Of a DNA stretch of 64,000 nt, positions 49,201-61,000 are shown piece after piece. The stretch is taken from contig OZ038533.1 in NCBI GenBank assembly GCA_964036665.1, positions 10,314,413-10,378,412 on the forward strand. The letters are read 5' to 3'. The position numbers and the translations under genes were made by a program. Numbering within the stretch: the first letter of the stretch is position 1; each line of letters opens with the position of its first letter. This DNA comes from Gordius sp. MW1 (lineage: Eukaryota; Nematomorpha; Gordioida; Gordea; Gordiidae). The notes under the pieces are model-generated. The model had not been told where the DNA came from. It searched no databases and saw nothing but the letters and a program-made list of their open reading frames with translations.

Positions 49201-51277
49201 CACGTGTGAAAACGACAACTTTCATCGGATGAATACGGTTCAAAGAAAAATATGTGAAAAATTTTTAGGTAAAAATATTTTTTTTTTTCAATTCTATGTG
49301 AAAGAGCATGAAAAAATATATAAAAGTAAGCCAAATTGAGAATCCTATTATCCGAGATTGACTTCTGAAAAGAGGTTTTAAGCTGCGAGAACTATCATTT
49401 TGACAAAAGACAACGTTTTATTGTTGCGACTAGTTTGTTGTATCGCAACGTGAGTGCTTAATTTTTCAAAAATGCACAATGCGATCATGATTTCAAAGTA
49501 ATAGTTTTCTGATTCTGATAAATTTTTACTTGAGATCATAGAAACCACGTGTGAAAACGACAACTTTCATCGGATGAATACGGTTCAAAGAAAAATATGT
49601 GAAAAATTATGAGGTAAAAATATTTATTTTTTTCAATTCTATGTGAAAGAGCATGAAAAAATATATAAAAGTAAGCCAATTTGAGAATCCTATTATCCGA
49701 GATTGACTTCTGAAAAGAGGTTTTAAGCTGCGAGAACTATCATTTTGACAAAAGACAACGTTTTATTGTTGCGACTAGTTTGTTGTATCGCAACGTGAGT
49801 GCTTAATTTTTCAAAAATGCACTATGCGATCATGATTTCAAAGTAATAGTTTTCTGATTCTGATAAATTTTTACTTGAGATCATAGAAACCACGTCTGAA
49901 AACGACAACTTTCATCGGATGAATACGGTTCAAAGAAAAATATGTGAAAAATTTTGAGGTAAAAATATTTATTTTTTTCAATTCTATATGAAAGAGCATG
50001 AAAAAATATATAAAAGTAAGCCAATTTGAGAATCATATTATCCTCGATTGACTTCCGAAAAGAGGTTTTAAGCTGCGAGAACTATCATTTTGACAAAAGA
50101 CAACGTTTTATTGTTGCTATTAGTTTGTTGTATCGCAACGTGAGTGCTTAATTTTTGAAAATGGCTCTATGCGATCATGATTTCAAAGTAATAGTTTTCA
50201 GATTCTGATAAATTTTTACTTGGGATCATAGAAACCACGTCTGAAAACGACAACTTTCATCGGATGAATACGGTTCAAAGAAAAATATGTGAAAAATTTT
50301 GAGGTAAAAAAATTTATTTTTTTCGATTCTATGTGAAAGAGCATGAAAAAATATATAAAAGTAAGCCAATTTGAGAATCCTATTATCCTCGATTGACTTC
50401 CGAAAAGAGGTTTTAAGCTGCGAGAACTATCATTTTGACAAAAGACAACGTTTTATTGTTGCGATTAGTTTGTTGTATCGCAACGTGGGTGCTTAATTTT
50501 TCAAAAATGCACTATGCGATCATGATTTCAAAGTAATAGTTTTCTGATTCTGATAAATTTACTTTTTATCATCGAAACCACGTCTGAAAACGACAACTTT
50601 CATCGGATGCATACGGTTGAAAGAAAAATATGTGAAAAATTTTGAGGTAAAAATATTTATTTTTTTCGATTCTATGTGAAAGAGCATGAAAAAAATAAAA
50701 GTAAGCCAATTTGAGAATCCTATTATCCTCGATTGACTTCCGAAAAGAGGTTTTAAGCTGCGAGAACTATCATTTTGACATAAGACAACGTTTTATTGTT
50801 GCGATTAGTTTGTTGTATCGCAACGTGAGTGCTTAATTTTTCAAAAATGCACTATGCGATCATGATTTCAAAGTAATAGTTTTCTGATTCTGATAAATTT
50901 TTACTTTTTATCATCGAAACCACGTCTGAAAACGACAACTTTCATCGGATGCATACGGTTCAAAGAAAAATATGTGAAAAATTTTGAGGTAAAAATATTT
51001 ATTTTTTTCAATTCTATGTGAAAGAGCATGAAAAAATATATAAAAGTAAGCCAATTTGAGAATCCTATTATCCTCGATTGACTTCCGAAAAGAGGTTTTA
51101 AGCTGCGAGAACTATCATTTTGACAAAAGACAACGTTTTATTGTTGAGATTAGTTTGTCGTATCGCAACGTGAGTGTTTAATTTTTGAAAATGGCTCTAT
51201 GCGATCATGATTTCAAAGTAATAGTTTTCAGATTCTGATAAATTTTTACTTGGGATCATAGAAACCACGTCTGAAAA
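46223..51277 (+). repeat. HOR zone 2, unit B (5055 bp)
   Basis: Offset to unit A is 5393 up to about 47260 and 5055 from about 47440 onward. One monomer (338 bp) was removed within 47260-47440, leaving a hybrid monomer. The rest matches unit A closely. Confidence 0.82.
48632..48868 (+). repeat. truncated 237-bp satellite monomer (unit B)
   Basis: Identical deletion junction to that at 43577-43813, at exactly 5055-bp offset. Confidence 0.92.
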
Positions 51278-54200
51278 CGACAACTTTCATCGGATGAATA
51301 CGGTTTAAAGAAAAATATGTGAAAAATTTTGAGGTAAAAATATTTATTTTTTTCGATTCTATGTGAAAGAGCGTAAAAAAATATATAAAAGTAAGCCAAT
51401 TTGAGAATCCTGTTATCCTCGATTGACTTCCGAAAAGAGGTTTTAAGCTGCGAGAACTATCATTTTGACAAAAGACAACGTTTTATTGTTGCGACTAGTT
51501 TGTTGTATCGCAACGTGAGTGCTTAATTTTTCAAAAATGCACAATGCGATCATGATTTCAAAGTAATAGTTTTCTGATTCTGATAAATTTTTACTTGAGA
51601 TCATAGAAACCACGTGTGAAAACGACAACTTTCATCGGATGAATACGGTTCAAAGAAAAATATGTGAAAATTTTTGAGGTAAAAATATTTATTTTTTTCA
51701 ATTCTATGTGAAAGAGCATGAAAAAATATATAAAAGTAAGCCAATTTGAGAATCTTATTATCCTCGATTGACTTCCGAAAAGAAGTTTTAAGCTGCGAGA
51801 ACTCATTTTGACAAAAGACAACGTTTTATTGTTGCGATTAGTTTGTTGTATCGCAACGTGAGTGCTTAATTTTTCAAAAATGCACTATGCGATCATGATT
51901 TCAAAGTAATAGTTTTCTGATTCTGATAAATTTACTTTTTATCATCGAAACCACGTCTGAAAACGACAACTTTCATCGGATGCATACGGTTGAAAGAAAA
52001 ATATGTGAAAAATTTTGAGGTAAAAATATTTATTTTTTTCGATTCTATGTGAAAGAGCATGAAAAAATATATAAAAGTAAGCCAATTTGAGAATCCTATT
52101 ATCCTCGATTGACTTCCGAAAAGAGGTTTTAAGCTGCGAGAACTATCATTTTGACAAAAGACAACGTTTTATTGTTGCGACTAGTTTGTGTATCGCAACG
52201 TGAGTGCTTAATTTTTCAAAAATGCACAATGCGATCATGATTTCAAAGTAATAGTTTTCTGATTCTGATAAATTTTTACTTGAGATCATAGAAACCACGT
52301 GTGAAAACGACAACTTTCATCGGATGAATACGGTTCAAAGAAAAATATGTGAAAAATTTTGAGGTAAAAATATTTATTTTTTTCAATTCTATGTGAAAGA
52401 GCATGAAAAAATATATAAAAGTAAGCCAATTTGAGAATCCTATTATCCTCGATTGACTTCCGAAAAGAAGTTTTAAGCTGCGAGAACTCACTTTGACAAA
52501 AGACAACGTTTTATTGTTGCGATTAGTTTGTTGTATCGCAACGTGAGTGCTTAATTTTTCAAAAATGCACTATGCGATCATGATTTCAAAGTAATAGTTT
52601 TCTGATTCTGATAAATTTACTTTTTATCATCGAAACCACGTCTGAAAACGACAACTTTCATCGGATGCATACGGTTGAAAGAAAAATATGTGAAAAATTT
52701 TGAGGTAAAAATATTTATTTTTTTCGATTCTATGTGAAAGAGCATGAAAAAAATAAAAGTAAGCCAATTTGAGAATCCTATTATCCTCGATTGACTTCCG
52801 AAAAGAGGTTTTAAGCTGCGAGAACTATCATTTTGTGAAGACAACGTTTTATTGTTGCGATTAGTTTGTTGTATCGCAACGTGAGTGCTTAATTTTTCAA
52901 AAATGCACTATGCGATCATGATTTCAAAGTAATAGTTTTCTGATTCTGATAAATTTTTACTTTTTATCATCGAAACCACGTCTGAAAACGACAACTTTCA
53001 TCGGATGCATACGGTTCAAAGAAAAATATGTGAAAAATTTTGAGGTAAAAATATTTATTTTTTTCAATTCTATGTGAAAGAGCATGAAAAAATATATAAA
53101 AGTAAGCCAATTTGAGAATCCTATTATCCTCGATTGACTTCCGAAAAGAGGTTTTAAGCTGCGAGAACTATCATTTTGACAAAAGACAACGTTTTATTGT
53201 TGAGATTAGTTTGTCGTATCGCAACGTGAGTGTTTAATTTTTGAAAATGGCTCTATGCGATCATGATTTTAAAGTAATAGTTTTCAGATATAAATTTTTA
53301 CTTGGGATCATAGAAACCACGTCTGAAAACGACAACTTTCATCGGATGAATACGGTTTAAAGAAAAATATGTGAAAAATTGTGAGGTAAAAATGTTTATT
53401 TTTTTCGATTCTATGTGAAAGAGCGTAAAAAAATATATAAAAGTAAGCCAATTTGAGAATCCTATTATCCTCGATTGACTTCCGAAAAGAGGTTTTAAGC
53501 TGCGAGAACTATCATTTTGACAAAAGACAACGTTTTATTGTTGCAACTAGTTTGTTGTATCGCAACGTGAGTGCTTAATTTTTCAAAAATGCACTAAGCG
53601 ATCATGATTTCAAAGTAATAGTTTTCTGATTCTGATAAATTTTTACTTTTTATCATCGAAACCACGTCTGAAAACGACAACTTTCATCGGATGCATACGG
53701 TTCAAAGAAAAATATGTGAAAAATTTTGAGGTAAAAATATTTTTTTTTTCAATTCTACAAAACACAACGTTTTATTGTTGCGATTAGTTTGTTGTATCGC
53801 AACGTGAGTGCTTAATTTTTGAAAATGGCTCTATGCGATCATGATTTCAAAGTAATATTTTTAAGATTCTGATAAATTTTTACTTGGGATCATAGAAACC
53901 ACGTCTGAAAATGACAACTTTTATCGGATGAATACGGTTTAAAGAAAAATATGTGAAAAATTTTGAGGTAAAAATATTTATTTTTTTCGATTCTATGTGA
54001 AAGAGCGTAAAAAATATATAAAAGTAAGCCAATTTGAGAAGCCTATTATCCTCGATTGACTTCCGAAAAGAGGTTTTAAGCTGCGAGAACTATCATTTTG
54101 ACAAAAGACAACGTTTTATTGTTGCGACTAGTTTGTTGTATCGCAACGTGAGTGCTTAATTTTTCAAAAATGCACAATGCGATAATGATTTCAAAGTAAT

Positions 54201-55628
54201 AGTTTTCTGATTCTGATAAATTTTTACTTGAGATCATAGAAACCACGTGTGAAAACGACAACTTTCATCGGATGAATACGGTTCAAAGAAAAATATGTGA
54301 AAAATTTTTAGGTAAAAATATTTATTTTTTTCAATTCTATGTGAAAGAGCATGAAAAAATATATAAAAGTAAGCCAAATTGAGAATCCTATTATCCGAGA
54401 TTGACTTCTGAAAAGAGGTTTTAAGCTGCGAGAACTATCATTTTGACAAAAGACAACGTTTTATTGTTGCGACTAGTTTGTTGTATCGCAACGTGAGTGC
54501 TTAATTTTTCAAAAATGCACAATGCGATCATGATTTCAAAGTAATAGTTTTCTGATTCTGATAAATTTTTACTTGAGATCATAGAAACCACGTGTGAAAA
54601 CGACAACTTTCATCGGATGAATACGGTTCAAAGAAAAATATGTGAAAAATTTTGAGGTAAAAATATTTATTTTTTTCAATTCTATGTGAAAGAGCATGAA
54701 AAAATATATAAAAGTAAGCCAATTTGAGAATCCTATTATCCTCGATTGACTTCCGAAAAGAAGTTTTAAGCTGCGAGAACTCATTTTGACAAAAGACAAC
54801 GTTTTATTGTTGCGATTAGTTTGTTGTATCGCAACGTGAGTGCTTAATTTTTCAAAAATGCACTATGCGATCATGATTTCAAAGTAATAGTTTTCTGATT
54901 CTGATAAATTTACTTTTTATCATCGAAACCACGTCTGAAAACGACAACTTTCATCGGATGCATACGGTTGAAAGAAAAATATGTGAAAAATTTTGAGGTA
55001 AAAATATTTATTTTTTTCGATTCTATGTGAAAGAGCATGAAAAAAATAAAAGTAAGCCAATTTGAGAATCCTATTATCCTCGATTGACTTCCGAAAAGAG
55101 GTTTTAAGCTGCGAGAACTATCATTTTGACATAAGACAACGTTTTATTGTTGCGATTAGTTTGTTGTATCGCAACGTGAGTGCTTAATTTTTCAAAAATG
55201 CACTATGCGATCATGATTTCAAAGTAATAGTTTTCTGATTCTGATAAATTTTTACTTTTTATCATCGAAACCACGTCTGAAAACGACAACTTTCATCGGA
55301 TGCATACGGTTCAAAGAAAAATATGTGAAAAATTTTGAGGTAAAAATATTTATTTTTTTCAATTCTATGTGAAAGAGCATGAAAAAATATATAAAAGTAA
55401 GCCAATTTGAGAATCCTATTATCCTCGATTGACTTCCGAAAAGAGGTTTTAAGCTGCGAGAACTATCATTTTGACAAAAGACAACGTTTTATTGTTGAGA
55501 TTAGTTTGTCGTATCGCAACGTGAGTGTTTAATTTTTGAAAATGGCTCTATGCGATCATGATTTCAAAGTAATAGTTTTCAGATTCTGATAAATTTTTAC
55601 TTGGGATCATAGAAACCACGTCTGAAAA
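51278..55628 (+). repeat. HOR zone 2, unit C (4351 bp)
   Basis: Keeps the monomer that unit B lost (52617-52844 matches 42170-42397) but lacks one monomer near 53290-53520 (offset to B drops from 5392 to 5043) and two more near 54600-54900 (5043 to about 4352). Private changes include a 1-bp loss near 52189 and a 4-bp loss near 53289. Confidence 0.82.
53675..53911 (+). repeat. truncated 237-bp satellite monomer (unit C)
   Basis: Same deletion junction at 5043-bp offset from unit B. It carries an extra private change (CAAAACACAACG instead of CAAAAGACAACG). Confidence 0.92.
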
Positions 55629-58020
55629 CGACAACTTTCATCGGATGAATACGGTTTAAAGAAAAATATGTGAAAAATTGTGAGGTAAAAATATTTATTT
55701 TTTTCGATTCTATGTGAAAGAGCGTAAAAAAATATATAAAAGTAAGCCAATTTGAGAATCCTATTATCCTCGATTGACTTCCGAAAAGAGGTTTTAAGCT
55801 GCGAGAACTATCATTTTGACAAAAGACAACGTTTTATTGTTGCGACTAGTTTGTTGTATCGCAACGTGAGTGCTTAATTTTTCAAAAATGCACAATGCGA
55901 TCATGATTTCAAAGTAATAGTTTTCTGATTCTGATAAATTTTTACTTGAGATCATAGAAACCACGTGTGAAAACGACAACTTTCATCGGATGAATACGGT
56001 TCAAAGAAAAATATGTGAAAAATTTTGAGGTAAAAATATTTATTTTTTTCAATTCTATGTGAAAGAGCATGAAAAAATATATAAAAGTAAGCCAATTTGA
56101 GAATCTTATTATCCTCGATTGACTTCCGAAAAGAAGTTTTAAGCTGCGAGAACTCATTTTGACAAAAGACAACGTTTTATTGTTGCGATTAGTTTGTTGT
56201 ATCGCAACGTGAGTGCTTAATTTTTAAAAAATGCACTATGCGATCATGATTTCAAAGTAATAGTTTTCTGATTCTGATAAATTTACTTTTTATCATCGAA
56301 ACCACGTCTGAAAACGACAACTTTCATCGGATGCATACGGTTGAAAGAAAAATATGTGAAAAATTTTGAGGTAAAAATATTTATTTTTTTCGATTCTATG
56401 TGAAAGAGCATAAAAAAATATATAAAAGTAAGCCAATTTGAGAATCCTATTATCCTCGATTGACTTCCGAAAAGAGGTTTTAAGCTGCGAGAACTATCAT
56501 TTTGACAAAAGACAACGTTTTATTGTTGCGACTAGTTTGTTGTATCGCAACGTGAGTGCTTAATTTTTCAAAAATGCACAATGCGATCATGATTTCAAAG
56601 TAATATTTTTCTGATTCTGATAAATTTTTACTTGAGATCATAGAAACCACGTGTGAAAACGACAACTTTCATCGGATGAATACGGTTCAAAGAAAAATAT
56701 GTGAAAAATTTTGAGGTAAAAATATTTATTTTTTTCGATTCTATGTGAAAGAGCATGAAAAAAATAAAAGTAAGCCAATTTGAGAATCCTATTATCCTCG
56801 ATTGACTTCCGAAAAGAGGTTTTAAGCTGCGAGAACTATCATTTTGTGAAGACAACGTTTTATTGTTGCGATTAGTTTGTTGTATCGCAACGTGAGTGCT
56901 TAATTTTTCAAAAATGCACTATGCGATCATGATTTCAAAGTAATAGTTTTCTGATTCTGATAAATTTTTACTTTTTATCATCGAAACCACGTCTGAAAAC
57001 GACAACTTTCATCGGATGCATACGGTTTAAAGAAAAATATGTGAAAAATTTTGAGGTAAAAATATTTATTTTTTTCAATTCTATGTGAAAGAGCATGAAA
57101 AAATATATAAAAGTAAGCCAATTTGAGAATCCTATTATCCTCGATTGACTTCCGAAAAGAGGTTTTAAGCTGCGAGAACTATCATTTTGACAAAAGACAA
57201 CGTTTTATTGTTGAGATTAGTTTGTCGTATCGCAACGTGAGTGTTTAATTTTTGAAAATGGCTCTATGCGATCATGATTTCAAAGTAATAGTTTTCAGAT
57301 TCTGATAAATTTTTACTTGGGATCATAGAAACCACGTCTGAAAACGACAACTTTCATCGGATGAATACGGTTTAAAGAAAAATATGTGAAAAATTGTGAG
57401 GTAAAAATATTTATTTTTTTCGATTCTATGTGAAAGAGCGTAAAAAAATATATAAAAGTAAGCCAATTTGAGAATCCTATTATCCTCGATTGACTTCCGA
57501 AAAGAGGTTTTAAGCTGCGAGAACTATCATTTTGACAAAAGACAACGTTTTATTGTTGCGACTAGTTTGTTGTATCGCAACGTGAGTGCTTAATTTTTCA
57601 AAAATGCACAATGCGATAATGATTTCAAAGTAATAGTTTTCTGATTCTGATAAATTTTTACTTGAGATCATAGAAACCACGTGTGAAAACGACAACTTTC
57701 ATCGGATGAATAGGGTTCAAAGAAAAATATGTGAAAAATTTTTAGGTAAAAATATTTATTTTTTTCAATTCTATGTGAAAGAGCATGAAAAAATATATAA
57801 AAGTAAGCCAAATTGAGAATCCTATTATCCGAGATTGACTTCTGAAAAGAGGTTTTAAGCTGCGAGAACTATCATTTTGACAAAAGACAACGTTTTATTG
57901 TTGCGACTAGTTTGTTGTATCGCAACGTGAGTGCTTAATTTTTCAAAAATGCACTATGCGATCATGATTTCAAAGTAATAGTTTTCTGATTCTGATAAAT
58001 TTTTACTTGAGATCATAGAA
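55629..58020 (+). repeat. HOR zone 2, unit D (partial)
   Basis: Matches unit C at 4351-bp offset to about 56690, at 4011 bp to about 57260 and at 3434 bp around 57510-57800. It has therefore lost one monomer and later a segment of about 577 bp that includes the truncated monomer. After about 58020 the order no longer follows the unit. Confidence 0.75.
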
Positions 58021-61000
58021 ACCACGTCTGAAAACGACAACTTTCATCGGATGAATACGGTTCAAAGAAAAATATGTGAAAAATTTTGAGGTAAAAATAT
58101 TTATTTTTTTCAATTCTATGTGAAAGAGCATGAAAAAATATATAAAAGTAAGCCAATTTGAGAATCCTATTATCCTCGATTGACTTCCGAAAAGAGGTTT
58201 TAAGCTGCGAGAACTCATTTTGACAAAAGACAACGTTTTATTGTTGCGATTAGTTTGTTGTATCGCAACGTGAGTGCTTAATTTTTCAAAAATGCACTAT
58301 GCGATCATGATTTCAAAGTAATAGTTTTCTGATTCTGATAAATTTACTTTTTATCATCGAAACCACGTCTGAAAACGACAACTTTCATCGGATGCATACG
58401 GTTGAAAGAAAAATATGTGAAAAATTTTGAGGTAAAAATATTTATTTTTTTCGATTCTATGTGAAAGAGCGTAAAAAATATATAAAAGTAAGAAAATTTG
58501 AGAATCCTATTATCCTCGATTGACTTCCGAAAAGAGGTTTTAAGCTGCGAGAACTATCATTTTGACAAAAGACAACGTTTTATTGTTGCGATTAGTTTGT
58601 TGTATCGCAACGTGAGTGCTTAATTTTTCAAAAATGCACTATGCGATCATGATTTCAAAGTAATAGTTTTCTGATTCTGATAAATTTACTTTTTATCATC
58701 GAAACCACGTCTGAAAACGACAACTTTCATCGGATGCATACGGTTGAAAGAAAAATATGTGAAAAATTTTGAGGTAAAAATATTTATTTTTTTCAATTCT
58801 ATGTTAAAGAGCATGAAAAAATATATAAAAGTAAGCCAATTTGAGAATCCTATTATCCTCGATTGACTTCCGAAAAGAGGTTTTAAGCTGCGAGAACTAT
58901 CATTTTGACAAAAGACAACGTTTTATTGTTGCGATTAGTTTGTTGTATCGCAACGTGAGTGCTTAATTTTTGAAAATGGCTCTATGCGATCATGATTTCA
59001 AAGTAATAATTTTCAGATTCTGATAAATTTTTACTTGGGATCATAGAAACCACGTCTGAAAACGACAACTTTCATCGGATGAATACGGTTTAAAGAAAAA
59101 TATGTGAAAATTTTTGAGGTAAAAATATTTATTTTTTTCGATTCTATGTGAAAGAGCGTAAAAAAATATATAAAAGTAAGCCAATTTGAGAATCCTATTA
59201 TCCTCGATTGACTTCCGAAAAGAGGTTTTAAGCTGCGAGAACTATCATTTTGACAAAAGACAACGTTTTATTGTTGCGACTAGTTTGTTGTATCGCAACG
59301 TGAGTGCTTAATTTTTCAAAAATGCACAATGCGATCATGATTTCAAAGTAATAGTTTTCTGATTCTGATAAATTTTTACTTGAGATCATAGAAACCACGT
59401 GTGAAAACGACAACTTTCATCGGATGAATACGGTTCAAAGAAAAATATGTGAAAAATTTTGAGGTAAAAATATTTATTTTTTTCAATTCTATGTGAAAGA
59501 GCATGAAAAAATATATAAAAGTAAGCCAATTTGAGAATCCTATTATCCTCGATTGACTTCCGAAAAGAGGTTTTAAGCTGCGAGAACTATTATTTTGACA
59601 AAAGACAACGTTTTATTGTTGCGATTAGTTTGTTGTATCGCAACGTGAGTGCTTAATTTTTGAAAATGGCTCTATGCGATCATGATTTCAAAGTAATAGC
59701 TTTCAGATTCTGATAAATTTTTACTTGAGATCATAGAAACCACGTCTGAAAACGATAATTTTCATCGGATGAATACGGTTCAAAGAAAAATATGTGAAAA
59801 ATTTTGAGGTAAAAATATTTATTTTTTTCGATTCTATGTGAAAGAGCGTAAAAAATATATAAAAGTAAGAAAATTTGAGAATCCTATTATCCTCGATTGA
59901 CTTCCGAAAAGAGGTTTTAAGCTGCGAGAACTCATTTTGACAAAAGACAACGTTTTATTGTTGCGATTAGTTTGTTGTATCGCAACGTGAGTGCTTAATT
60001 TTTCAAAAATGCACTATGCGATCATGATTTCAAAGTAATATTTTTCAGATTCTGATAAATTTTTACTTGGGATCATAGAAACCACGTCTGAAAACGACAA
60101 CTTTCATCGGATGAATACGGTTTAAAGAAAAATATGTGAAAAATTTTGAGGTAAAAATATTTATTTTTTTCGATTCTATGTGAAAGAGCGTAAAAAATAT
60201 ATAAAAGTAAGAAAATTTGAGAATCCTATTATCCTCGATTGACTTCCGAAAAGAGGTTTTAAGCTGCGAGAACTATCATTTTGACAAAAGACAACGTTTT
60301 ATTGTTGCGACTAGTTTGTTGTATCGCAACGTGAGTGCTTAATTTTTCAAAAATGCACAATGCGATCATGATTTCAAAGTAATAGTTTTCTGATTCTGAT
60401 AAATTTTTACTTGAGATCATCGAAACCACGTCTGAAAACGACAACTTTCATCGGATGCATACGGTTCAAAGAAAAATATGTGAAAAATTTTGAGGTAAAA
60501 ATATTTATTTTTTTCAATTCTATGTGAAAGAGCATAAAAAAATATATAAAAGTAAGCCAATTTGAGAATCCTATTATCCTCGATTGACTTCCGAAAAGAG
60601 GTTTTAAGCAGCGAGAACTATCATTTTGACAAAAGACAACGTTTAATTGTTGCGATTAGTTTGTTGTATCGCAACGTGAGTGCTTAATTTTTGAAAATGG
60701 CTCTATGCGATCATGATTTCAAAGTAATATTTTTCAGATTCTGATAAATTTTTACTTGGGATCATAGAAACCACGTCTGAAAACGACAACTTTCATCGGA
60801 TGAATACGGTTTAAAGAAAAATATGTGAAAAATTTTGAGGTAAAAATATTTATTTTTTTCGATTCTATGTGAAAGAGCGTAAAAAATATATAAAAGTAAG
60901 AAAATTTGAGAATCCTATTATCCTCGATTGACTTCCGAAAAGAGGTTTTAAGCTGCGAGAACTATCATTTTGACAAAAGACAACGTTTTATTGTTGCGAC

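Larger units (their letters stand above)
40830..58020 (+). repeat. second higher-order repeat (HOR) zone, about 5-kb units
   Basis: Unit starts (CGACAAC of the same diagnostic monomer) are at 40830, 46223, 51278 and 55629, giving lengths of 5393, 5055 and 4351 bp and a last partial unit. Shared rare variants at exact offsets include a 237-bp truncated monomer, GTTGAGATTAGTTTGTCG, GATAATGATTTC, GTTGCTATTAG, TTTTTAGG and CCAAATTG. Copies differ by presence or absence of whole monomers, so the unit is still being reshaped by unequal exchange. No gene is present. Confidence 0.9.
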
